Source: Dysgonomonas sp. UBA7710
GTDB lineage: Bacteria; Bacteroidota; Bacteroidia; Bacteroidales; Dysgonomonadaceae
Length of the DNA stretch: 58,145 nucleotides
Direction: 5' to 3'
NCBI RefSeq assembly: GCF_002482385.1
Contig: NZ_DLFW01000013.1
Location: forward strand, 1 to 58,145
A program made the translations under genes and the position numbers. Position 1 is the stretch's first letter; every line of letters starts with the position of its first letter. The notes under the pieces are model-generated. The model saw only the letters and a list, made by a program, of their open reading frames with translations. It ran no database searches and was not told the origin of the DNA. This document shows positions 26,610 through 34,513 of this stretch, piece by piece.

Positions 26610-28541
26610 ATGAAAAGTTTCAAATATATATTAAAAGGTCTGCTGGCAGTCATATTGGTGTCTCTTGCTGCGTGTAGCGAATATCTGGACAAGCAACCCG
26701 ACGATCAGATTCCTGAAGAAAAAACCTTTGCCAGCTATGAAAAGGTAAACCAGCTTGTAACAGACTTATATCTGAGAACAAAAAGGTGTAATGCCCCGAT
26801 GACATGGTTATCACATTTCTCTTCCGCCGGATTGACCGACGAAGCCGAAGCCACTAACGTGGAGGGAAATATAACAAACCGTTACAATAGCGGTGACTGG
26901 AGTCCTACTGCTGTACCTCAGCCTAACAACGATATGTTCTGGAAGGGTATATATAATACTATACGCCGGGCGAATGTAATCATCGCCGGAGTTGCGAAGT
27001 ATAACACTCCCGACAATCCCATCAATCCGGGTGACCTGAATAAAAGGGTTGGAGAGGCATATTTCATCAGGGGCTATCTGCATTATTTACTAGTACGCAT
27101 GTACGGAGAAGTACCGTATATCGATTACGTAGTGGATGCCAATCAGCCTATGGACTTTAAGAAAGAATCGGTACATACGATCGTTAATAAAATTGCGGCC
27201 GATGCCAATGAAGCGGCTAACCGCCTGCCTGCAAATCAAACAGGGATAGATTTTGCCCGTGCAGACAAAGGTGCTTGCCTAGGACTGATTGCTATCGCAA
27301 AATGGACTGCTGCTGCACCGATGTACAATGGAGCCGCCAGTTACGGTTATACAGGAAAACGTGAATTTGAGTCTGAATATGCTTACGATGTCAAGCGTTG
27401 GGAAGCTGCCCGTGATGCAGCTAAAGCTGTGCTTGATTTTCAGGCCGACGGCAAACCGCGCTACTCCCTCTATACCAAATATACTAATGCTGATTTCAAT
27501 GACAGCGGTGGTAAAGACTATAATGGTTCCACTGTATATACCCGCCTTTGGCAAATGTTCTACGACGAAGAAGCATTCAAAAACGAAGCTGTTTGGTTTG
27601 TAACAAAAGATAAGTATGAAGGGTGGTTTGGTGATATGTATCCTCCTAGCCGCGGAGGAGGTTCCCGTCAGCAACCCGTACAGGAACAAGTAGATGAATA
27701 TGAGTACATTTCTCCTGACGGATACGGTTATCCGATCTATGACAGCAAAGCAATAGCAGACGGATACGACGACAGTAACCCATACATGTCGGTCAGGCGT
27801 GACCCTCGCTTCTACCGCGATATCATATTCCATGGAGCTGCATTCCGCGATGGAGGGAACAATCCTTCTGTTACAAATACAGCTTCCGGAAGTGACAAAA
27901 TCGGGGCTAGTAATGCGACCACCACAGGCTATTATCACCGCAAATATTTGCAGGAAGGCTGGAACAGAAGCGGTAGTGTTTCCATAAGTGCCCCTCCTGT
28001 ATGGCGGTTACCGGAATTTATCTATATTTATGCTGAGGCTGTAAATGAAGTATCGGGGCCAAATCAAGCGATATATGACCTTGTGAATACTGTAAGGGCA
28101 CGTTCTTTTATGGTGCCTATGCCCGTAGCTTGTAAAACAAACAAGGATTTGATGAGGGAATATATCAAACGTGAGCGCCGTGTCGAATTCTATTATGAGA
28201 ACAAGAGAACATTCTACAGCCGTTTATATCTGGAACCGACAACCGAATCGGAGTTGGCGAAAGAACAACAATGGCTGGCAGCAGGTTCTACGAACAACGA
28301 AAGATCCAAAAACTACTGGGCGCAATACCATCAGCCATATCCTAAATGCCAGCGCATGATTAACGGTATGATGCCTGTTGAAGATCCTAATGGTAAAATC
28401 GAAGTTGGAGGCAAAAAATACAGGATGGAACGTTTCTGTAAGGAAACACGGGTATTCGAGGCTCCTAAGCATTATTATTGGCCGATTATGCAAACTGAGT
28501 TACAGAAGGCCGTAAATCTGGTGCAAAATCCAGACTGGTAA
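26610..28541 (+). CDS. SusD/RagB family lipoprotein (rightward locus)
   Basis: The 643-residue protein has a lipoprotein signal ending VSLAAC (Cys about 22), then SEYLDKQPDDQIPEEKTF, the SusD N-terminal block. Helical repeats include RVGEAYFIRGYLHYLLVRMYG and the C-terminal signature WRLPEFIYIYAEAVNEVSG, KRERRVEFYYENKRTFYSRL and the final YYWPIMQTELQKAVNLVQNPDW. It would capture glycan at the cell surface for the SusC just upstream. A hairpin follows the stop before the GH130 gene. Confidence 0.95.
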   Translation: MKSFKYILKGLLAVILVSLAACSEYLDKQPDDQIPEEKTFASYEKVNQLVTDLYLRTKRCNAPMTWLSHFSSAGLTDEAEATNVEGNITNRYNSGDWSPTAVPQPNNDMFWKGIYNTIRRANVIIAGVAKYNTPDNPINPGDLNKRVGEAYFIRGYLHYLLVRMYGEVPYIDYVVDANQPMDFKKESVHTIVNKIAADANEAANRLPANQTGIDFARADKGACLGLIAIAKWTAAAPMYNGAASYGYTGKREFESEYAYDVKRWEAARDAAKAVLDFQADGKPRYSLYTKYTNADFNDSGGKDYNGSTVYTRLWQMFYDEEAFKNEAVWFVTKDKYEGWFGDMYPPSRGGGSRQQPVQEQVDEYEYISPDGYGYPIYDSKAIADGYDDSNPYMSVRRDPRFYRDIIFHGAAFRDGGNNPSVTNTASGSDKIGASNATTTGYYHRKYLQEGWNRSGSVSISAPPVWRLPEFIYIYAEAVNEVSGPNQAIYDLVNTVRARSFMVPMPVACKTNKDLMREYIKRERRVEFYYENKRTFYSRLYLEPTTESELAKEQQWLAAGSTNNERSKNYWAQYHQPYPKCQRMINGMMPVEDPNGKIEVGGKKYRMERFCKETRVFEAPKHYYWPIMQTELQKAVNLVQNPDW

Positions 28542-28558
28542 ATTTTATTGGTTATCTT

Positions 28559-28616
28559 GTGAAAGAGAGTTTATAGCTCTCTTTCACTGTTTTATGGCCT
28601 TTATTATTTATCTTTA
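28559..28616 (+). terminator. Hairpin with downstream -7-like box between SusD and GH130
   Basis: GTGAAAGAGAG at 28559-28569 pairs perfectly with CTCTCTTTCAC at 28577-28587, followed by TGTTTTA. At 28609-28616 lies TATCTTTA, one base from the -7 consensus. The pair suggests partial termination after SusD and possibly a separate start for the GH130 gene. Confidence 0.55.
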
Positions 28617-28665
28617 GCCTCCAATAAATACAGCGCCTTGAACGAATACTTAAAATAAATTGAAT

Positions 28666-29838
28666 ATGAAACACTTAAGCGCATTCATCGCTCTTATCAT
28701 CTGTTTTGGCATGCTCTCCTGCACCGGCCAGAAGGAGAATAAAGTATCTACACCGGACAACTCCAATAACCTTCCTGATTGGGCTTTTGGCGGATTTGTC
28801 CGTCCGGACGGAGTCAATCCATTAATCGAACCCGATCCGGCTACAAAATTCTTCTGTCCTATGCAGAAAGATTCTGTCGGATGGGAAGAAAGCGACACAT
28901 TCAATCCGGCAGCAGTTGTAAAAGACGGGAAGATCTATGTCTTATACCGCGCCGAAGACAATTCTGCCACAGGCATAGGCAAACGTACATCCCGTATAGG
29001 CTTAGCTGAAAGTCCGGACGGTATCACAATGCAACTACGCAATACCCCTGTGCTATATCCCGCTGAAGATAACAATAAGGAATATGAATGGGAAGGCGGC
29101 TGCGAAGACCCGCGTGTTGCCATGACCGAAGACGGAACATTTGTAATGATGTACACCGCATGGAACCGGCAAGTTCCACGCCTATGCGTAGCTACTTCGA
29201 AGGACCTCATTACATGGGAGAAACACGGCCCGGCTTTCGCTAAAGCATACGACGGCCGTTTCAAAGACCTGGCGAGCAAATCAGCATCCATTGTTACCAA
29301 GGTAACGGACGGTAAACTCGTAATTACCAAAGTAAACGGGACATATCTGATGTACTGGGGTGAACACATGATCAATGCCGCTACATCGACCGACCTGATA
29401 AACTGGACTCCCCTTCTCAATGAAAAGAACGAACTGAAAGGCCTTATCTACCCACGCTATAAGTATTTCGACAGCGCCCTTACCGAATGCGGCCCTCCGG
29501 CGATAATAACCGATAAAGGCATTCTCCTTCTGTATAATGGCAAGAACAGAACCGATGACAGACGCGACGAGCGCTTCAATGCGGGCACATACAGCGCCGG
29601 ACAAGTCTTGTTCGATCTGCAGAATCCATATAAAGTCATCGGACGGCTCGATACTCCTTTCTTTCGCCCAATGGCCGAATTTGAAAAGAGCGGCCAATAT
29701 ACCGACGGGACTGTTTTTATAGAAGGACTGGCCTATCTCAATAACAAATGGTTCCTATACTATGGTTGTGCCGATTCTAAAGTTGGGGTTGCCATTTATG
29801 ATCCCGGCAAACAAACTCCCGGAGACCCTATAGAATAA
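28666..29838 (+). CDS. Secreted glycoside hydrolase family 130 protein
   Basis: Starting at the ATG at 28666 (a TTG at 28660 is upstream) the protein is 390 residues with a lipoprotein signal FGMLSC (Cys19). The five-bladed propeller carries GH130 blocks: FNPAAVV at 79-85, EWEGGCEDPR at 141-150, MMYTAW, TSTDLINW and WFLYYGCADSKVGVAIYDP. GH130 enzymes are either inverting phosphorylases of beta-mannosides or hydrolases of beta-1,2-mannosides. An exported enzyme would find little phosphate and sugar-phosphate use outside the cytoplasm, which favours a hydrolase. It is the only enzyme of the rightward locus. Confidence 0.85.
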   Translation: MKHLSAFIALIICFGMLSCTGQKENKVSTPDNSNNLPDWAFGGFVRPDGVNPLIEPDPATKFFCPMQKDSVGWEESDTFNPAAVVKDGKIYVLYRAEDNSATGIGKRTSRIGLAESPDGITMQLRNTPVLYPAEDNNKEYEWEGGCEDPRVAMTEDGTFVMMYTAWNRQVPRLCVATSKDLITWEKHGPAFAKAYDGRFKDLASKSASIVTKVTDGKLVITKVNGTYLMYWGEHMINAATSTDLINWTPLLNEKNELKGLIYPRYKYFDSALTECGPPAIITDKGILLLYNGKNRTDDRRDERFNAGTYSAGQVLFDLQNPYKVIGRLDTPFFRPMAEFEKSGQYTDGTVFIEGLAYLNNKWFLYYGCADSKVGVAIYDPGKQTPGDPIE

Positions 29839-29860
29839 CAATAACTATTGTCAATAATCT

Positions 29861-29898
29861 ATATGCCAATATCTAATTTAGAGTTGGCATATTTTTTT
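29861..29898. terminator. Terminator after GH130
   Basis: ATATGCCAA at 29861-29869 pairs with TTGGCATAT at 29884-29892 and is followed by a run of seven T. It lies between the converging GH130 and M28 genes. Confidence 0.8.
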
Positions 29899-29911
29899 AC
29901 CAATCCCCTCA

Positions 29912-30874
29912 TCAGAAACTTTCCAGATTAGCCATATTCCACAGATTAAGGAACGCCAGTTTGGTTATATCCACCACCTTATCATAATTTATCTTATCCG
30001 CTTCATCGCTGAGTTTATGATAATCGGGATGCAGATCGGTGTTATAAAAAATCACGGGAACACCTTTCTGCATAAACGGCATATGGTCGCTCCCTCCCGG
30101 CGAACTGTCTAAAGATGGAAAGTCCGGAGTCAGCTTTAAGCTGTACCTTTCTATATCTGACTTTATCCATTCCCCGAATACAGGTTTGCTTTCACTATAA
30201 AAAACAGATACATGAGCACCGTCTCCGTCTTTGTTGCGCCCTATCATATCACAATTGATATATCCTTTTATGGGGATAGGTGAAAGCAGCGGAACAGGTA
30301 TGTATGAAAAGTGTTCTTCCACAAAATGAAAAGAACCCAACAATCCCATTTCTTCCCCATCCCAAAGGGAGAAAACGACAGTCCGATCGGGTTTCTGACC
30401 CGAAGCGACGAAAGCCTTTGCTATCTGCAATACAGCCGATACGCCCGAAGCATTATCATCAGCCCCGTTATACACACTATCGTTCAGATTGCCGGAGTTT
30501 AGTCCTAAATGATCGTAATGCGCTCCTATCATAACTATTTCGTCGGTATTTTTACCCGGAATATATCCCAATACATTATTCAATCTGGTATCCTGATTAG
30601 CCGATCCTTTAAAAATATCCGGGATAAAAGGATGCATGAATTTGCCCTGCCAGGGCTTTATGCCAATATCTTCCAGAATAGCCGCGATATAGCTTGCAGC
30701 CTTCGCTCCGCCACGCTGCCCAGCTTTCCGTCCTTCAAGACTGTCACTGGCCAGAACTCCTATATAAGTAAGGGCATGCTGACGGGTAATAGCCGACAAA
30801 CCCTTTTCCACAGAAGTTTGAGATAAGCAATAAATAGAGAGTAAGAGTAGTGTAGAAGTAAGTATATGTTTCAT
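29912..30874 (-). CDS. Secreted M28 family zinc aminopeptidase-like protein, copy 1
   Basis: The 320-residue protein has a signal peptide (MKHILTSTLLLLSIYCLSQT). M28 metal sites are intact: His119 in GAHYDHLG, Asp139/140 in NGADDNASG, the Glu174-Glu175 pair in WDGEEMGLLG (catalytic base and ligand), an Asp in NCDMIGRN and a late His in PDYHKLSDEADKINY. GGSDHMPFMQKGVPV is also typical. It would cleave peptides in the periplasm with two zinc ions. The next gene upstream, only four bases away, is a close paralog in the same orientation. Confidence 0.9.
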   Translation of the reverse strand: MKHILTSTLLLLSIYCLSQTSVEKGLSAITRQHALTYIGVLASDSLEGRKAGQRGGAKAASYIAAILEDIGIKPWQGKFMHPFIPDIFKGSANQDTRLNNVLGYIPGKNTDEIVMIGAHYDHLGLNSGNLNDSVYNGADDNASGVSAVLQIAKAFVASGQKPDRTVVFSLWDGEEMGLLGSFHFVEEHFSYIPVPLLSPIPIKGYINCDMIGRNKDGDGAHVSVFYSESKPVFGEWIKSDIERYSLKLTPDFPSLDSSPGGSDHMPFMQKGVPVIFYNTDLHPDYHKLSDEADKINYDKVVDITKLAFLNLWNMANLESF

Positions 30875-30878
30875 GTAT

Positions 30879-31880
30879 TCAAAAGTTTTTCAGGTTTGCC
30901 ATATTCCACAGATTGAGGAAAGAGGCCTTGGTAATATCCACCAGTTTATCCCAGTTTATTTTATCGGCATGGTCGGTAGGCTGATGATAATCGGGATGTC
31001 CATCGGTATGATACCATATCAAAGGGATATCACGTTTTGCAAAAGAAGCATTATCACTTCCCCCTATCGGTTTATCCCACGGCCTGTAGTCCGGTTTCAG
31101 ATTCAGTTTGTATGTTTCTATATCATCTTTGAGCCATTCTCCGAACGCAGGGTGTGATTCGGTATAAAAATAAACGACATGTTCCGGTTTTGCCTCATCC
31201 ATATTACGGCCTATCATATCAAAGTTCAGGTATCCTTTGATAGATGATGCAAAAGGACAATCAGCCACAAAATATTCCGAACCCAACAAACCCAGTTCTT
31301 CCCCGTCCCAGAAAGCAAATATAACCGTTCTCTCCGGCTGCTGACCTGAAACGACAAAAGCTCTTGCTATCTGTAACACGGCTGATACCCCGGAGGCATT
31401 ATCATCGGCGCCGTTATATATTTTATCTCCGGCCAGACTCTCATCCACTCCCAGATGGTCGTAATGAGCGCCGACAATCACATATTCGTCTTTCCTTTTA
31501 CCTTCAATATATCCCATAACATTCTTCAACTCCAGTTTTCTATAGGCCCTTTCCTGCTTATATTTAGCTATAGAATCGGGATGTACGGAGAATCGCGCCC
31601 GTGTCTGACGCTCGCGGCTATATGCTTCGAACGGCTGGAAATAAGAACCAGTATTCAAAGGCTTAACACCCATATCCTGCAACAGAGATTTGATATACTC
31701 CGCAGCAATACGGCTCCCATGCCTGCCCGCTTCCCGCCCCTGCAAAGCATCACTGGCAAGGAACCCGATATAAGTTCCGGCACTTTCCTTGTTAATACTG
31801 CCGAGTCCGGCATCTTTTCCAGACTGCCCGAGAACAGACAGAGAGATAAAAAAAGCAGTTATAAGAAATATTTTATTCAT
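30879..31880 (-). CDS. Secreted M28 family zinc aminopeptidase-like protein, copy 2
   Basis: The 333-residue protein has a signal peptide (MNKIFLITAFFISLSVLGQS) and the same M28 set as its neighbour: GAHYDHLG, NGADDNASG, WDGEELGLLG, NFDMIGRN and PDYHQPTDHADKINW. The two share long blocks (SAVLQIA, DKINWDK/DKINYDK, LAFLNLWNMANL/KASFLNLWNMANL), so they arose by tandem duplication. Copy 2 has about 20 extra residues at 85-105 (EAYSRERQTRARFSVHPDS region) and SDNAS in place of SDHMP. The SDH histidine is not the usual ligand, so activity is probably kept. It is the first gene of the pair. Confidence 0.9.
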   Translation of the reverse strand: MNKIFLITAFFISLSVLGQSGKDAGLGSINKESAGTYIGFLASDALQGREAGRHGSRIAAEYIKSLLQDMGVKPLNTGSYFQPFEAYSRERQTRARFSVHPDSIAKYKQERAYRKLELKNVMGYIEGKRKDEYVIVGAHYDHLGVDESLAGDKIYNGADDNASGVSAVLQIARAFVVSGQQPERTVIFAFWDGEELGLLGSEYFVADCPFASSIKGYLNFDMIGRNMDEAKPEHVVYFYTESHPAFGEWLKDDIETYKLNLKPDYRPWDKPIGGSDNASFAKRDIPLIWYHTDGHPDYHQPTDHADKINWDKLVDITKASFLNLWNMANLKNF

Positions 31881-31936
31881 AAAGAAGATAGCATTTAATA
31901 ATACATTATTTCAATCTGACTTGATTATTGCATACT

Positions 31937-32350
31937 TTAATGTAGCCCTAAAAGCATATTGGCTACAATAATACACAAAACAATCAAGGTCACCACCACA
32001 TACATGTAGTCTTTTTCTATCAGAAAGCCAATTACAGAAAAGGCAACCCGTAATATAGGCGTCGCGATCAGCACACATACCCCCAATTGTATAATAGCCG
32101 CGCCATCGAGAGACAAAACACGGGGAATTATTGTAGACAATTCCCTCAGATAATGTTCTACTCCGGGGAATGGTTGCCCGTCCGGCGTTGGTTTGTAATG
32201 TTCCATAGACACCCCGTGATTCTGGAAAAGATAAATAATACCTCCCAAGAGTGTAATGCCACAGGCAAGGGTAACTCCATAGCGAAGCAGTTTTCCTATA
32301 AAGAGCTCCATATCCCTTTCGGCCCAAAATTCTTTTGTAAATATATTCAT
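31937..32350 (-). CDS. DUF1634 membrane protein
   Basis: The 137-residue protein has three membrane segments (about 24-46, 88-106 and 113-135) and the family opening FIGKLLRYGVTLACGITLLGG. DUF1634 genes usually stand next to TauE/SafE-type transporters, as here, where the transporter gene lies 31 bases upstream. It is likely an accessory subunit of that transporter. The substrate cannot be read. Confidence 0.85.
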   Translation of the reverse strand: MNIFTKEFWAERDMELFIGKLLRYGVTLACGITLLGGIIYLFQNHGVSMEHYKPTPDGQPFPGVEHYLRELSTIIPRVLSLDGAAIIQLGVCVLIATPILRVAFSVIGFLIEKDYMYVVVTLIVLCIIVANMLLGLH

Positions 32351-32381
32351 ACTGATGTTTTAGTTATGAGTTGTTTACTGT

Positions 32382-33230
32382 TCACAGTTTACCGGTTATA
32401 CCATTATATATCATCGAAACAGCGAGCAAGAAAATCACGACACTGAAAAGCAGTCGCAATTTTTTCACATTCGTCTTAGGCAGTATTTTAGATCCGAAGA
32501 ACGCCCCCAGTAATACCCCTACAACGATAGGCATTGCCAGTCCCGGGTCTATATATCCGCGTTGCAGGTAAATAACCGCACTTGCGGCAGCTGTTACACC
32601 GACCATGAAATTACTTGTTGTGGTAGATACTTTAAAAGGTATCTTCATAGCAGTATCCATTGCCAGCACTTTCAATGCTCCCGAACCAATACCTAACAGT
32701 CCGGACAAAATACCCGCCAATGTCATCAGTGAATAACCACCCATTACATTATGTACATTATATTTTTCTATTCTCCCGTCTTTTGTGGGATAGGAACCGT
32801 TAAGTTTCAGTTTCTCCCCGAGTTTATCACCCGGCGCGGCATAATCTATATTCTCTTCCTTCTTGCTGATAGAACGTACTGCCGAAAAAATCAACACACA
32901 GCCGAATATGACAGCAATATATACTTTATCGAGATACATAGCCACTATAGCGCCGATCACAGCCCCGGTGGTAGTCGCTATCTCAAGAAACATCCCTATA
33001 CGCACATTGGTTATTCCTTCTTTGATATAAGCCGCCGCCGCACCCGACGATGTAGCAATCGATGTTACTAAAGCCGCTCCTATCGCATAGCGCATATCTA
33101 CGCCAAACCCCAGAGTAAGCAAGGGGATTACTACAACACCCCCACCCAATCCTGTCAGTGAACCGATAAACCCGGCAAAGCAAGCACCGAAAAAAAGGAT
33201 GATGGAGAACACTTCTAAATTTAAGTCCAT
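32382..33230 (-). CDS. TauE/SafE (TSUP) family inner-membrane transporter
   Basis: The 282-residue protein has about eight membrane segments. The two TSUP half-repeats show the glycine/proline-rich motif, GSLTGLGGGVVVIPLLTLGFG near residue 25 and AGILSGLLGIGSGALKVLAMD near residue 170. Family members export sulfite, sulfoacetate or related organic anions. It pairs with DUF1634 in one operon. The start is the ATG at 33230; upstream begins a repeat-rich gap of 765 bases. Confidence 0.9.
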   Translation of the reverse strand: MDLNLEVFSIILFFGACFAGFIGSLTGLGGGVVVIPLLTLGFGVDMRYAIGAALVTSIATSSGAAAAYIKEGITNVRIGMFLEIATTTGAVIGAIVAMYLDKVYIAVIFGCVLIFSAVRSISKKEENIDYAAPGDKLGEKLKLNGSYPTKDGRIEKYNVHNVMGGYSLMTLAGILSGLLGIGSGALKVLAMDTAMKIPFKVSTTTSNFMVGVTAAASAVIYLQRGYIDPGLAMPIVVGVLLGAFFGSKILPKTNVKKLRLLFSVVIFLLAVSMIYNGITGKL

Positions 33231-33289
33231 TTCATTTATTTTTTTACGAGTGTAAAGATACTATTTCGCAAGCCAATTCAGTTAACAAA

Positions 33290-33832
33290 TTTGCAAATTA
33301 GTATATTAGCAAATAGTGCAAAGCAACTTTACAGTTAGCAGTAAACAGTAATGTAGCTTTCTCAACTTATGACTTACTACTTATTACTTAAAATTTACTA
33401 CTTGTTAAAAAGTAACAAAGGTAACACTTGTTTCAGTGAACAGTAAACAGTAAACAACTTGTATCTCGTGTCTTGTCTACTCGTAACTTCCCCAAAAGGT
33501 AACAAAAGTAACACTATTTTACAGTCAACAGTTAGCAGTCATCAGTCAACAACTCATAAGATGTAAAAACTTTGCGCCTTTGCGTCTTTGCGTGAAACAA
33601 AACAGGGAGTCAGCCGACTCGTAACTTGTAACTGCCCTAGGGTGAAGAAATAACATTCGCCGAAGCGAAGGCAAGGCAAACCCGTAACTATTTCAAAAAA
33701 GTTACAAAAGTTACACTTTTTCCACTATTTTTTATCTGTTACTTTTTTTCCCTCTCTGTAAGTCCCCTTGGGGCAGCGGCCTATCAATACATCAAAGAGC
33801 TATCAGCTAAAAGCTATATCCTATAGATAAAA
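33290..33832. repeat. Second composite intergenic repeat block, inverted relative to 1-400
   Basis: This gene-free stretch contains the words GCAAATTAG..ATATTAGCAAAT, GTAAACAGTAAACAACTT, AAAAGGTAACAAAAGTAACAC and AAGATGTAAAAACTTTGCGCC. The part at 33509-33585 is the near-exact reverse complement of 1-75, and 33355-33475 of 181-285. The part at 33765-33830 (CCTATCAATACATCAAAGAGC) recurs inverted near 57960-58060. I see no ORF or tRNA. Confidence 0.75.
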
Positions 33833-33878
33833 TACTCCATTCCTATTCATATAAACCAGCATCTTTTTTTATAGAAAT

Positions 33879-33911
33879 AAAAAAGATGTATCCAATGAAT
33901 ACATCTTTTTT
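33879..33911. terminator. Terminator hairpin downstream of the 58-residue gene
   Basis: AAAAAAGATGTAT at 33879-33891 pairs perfectly with ATACATCTTTTTT at 33899-33911, loop CCAATGA. A-run and T-run flank the stem, so it works in both directions. For the leftward small gene it lies 85 bases after the stop. Confidence 0.75.
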
Positions 33912-33995
33912 GTGAACGGAATACCTAATTATAAAAACAGGTATAATCTATTCATATAATCATCTGTAAAAAGGCTGACTTCCCAACCGGGTTTC

Positions 33996-34172
33996 TTACA
34001 GTTTCTTAATTATCTGAGTTACATCAACAAGGCTGAAAGCTTCTCTGAAGATCTTCAAGATCTCATTGTAGGTAGAATACTCAGCTTCTACGTCAAAACT
34101 CTGAACGCCAAACGGACGACATTCGTTAATTTTGGCCTCATGGCTACTTCCAATGTTGTAAATTCTTTCCAT
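33996..34172 (-). CDS. Unrecognised 58-residue protein with a complete promoter
   Basis: An ATG at 34172 opens a 58-codon frame that begins MERIYNIGSSHEAKINECR, continues PFGVQSFDVEAEYSTYNEIL and ends LVDVTQIIKKL with TAA. It has no signal peptide or membrane segment; the second half is predicted helical and amphipathic. A full TTTG-N20-TAnnTTTG promoter precedes it by about 90 bases and a terminator follows, so it is a monocistronic unit and very likely real. Codon use looks normal for the window. I do not recognise a family; a single Cys at residue 18 is the only notable side chain. Confidence 0.7.
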   Translation of the reverse strand: MERIYNIGSSHEAKINECRPFGVQSFDVEAEYSTYNEILKIFREAFSLVDVTQIIKKL

Positions 34173-34263
34173 AACTTTATTTTTTTGAGAAAATAAAACA
34201 GCAGTATAACTTATTTTGAAACATAAAAAATCATCAATACTTTATTTTATTTCACTGTATAAA

Positions 34264-34295
34264 CAAATATAACGATAATAACATATTTTTGCAAA
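34264..34295 (-). promoter_or_regulatory. Full -33/-7 promoter of the 58-residue gene
   Basis: On the minus strand TTTG (34295-34292) is followed after 20 nt by TATATTTG (34271-34264), an exact Bacteroides-type promoter. Transcription would begin near 34257, leaving an 85-nt A/T-rich leader. Confidence 0.7.
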
Positions 34296-34513
34296 CTTTT
34301 GTTTCATAAAAATTTATTTTTAACACCACAGATCCAATAGCTCTCCAATACAACACTCAAAATATTATATATCAAACAATTAAAATAAAATAAAATTAGC
34401 CGGCCTTAAAAAAAACAACTATACAAAGCAAAATTATATTTCAAATCAAAACTTTTCTGATTTCGAAAAGAAACTTTAATAGAATTATATCGAAACTTTA
34501 TTCGAAACCTTAA

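Noticed and set aside
27279..27938. Minus-strand frame of 219 codons
   Set aside because: It is antisense to SusD with recognised motifs; its protein is Cys/Val rich and unlike a real product.
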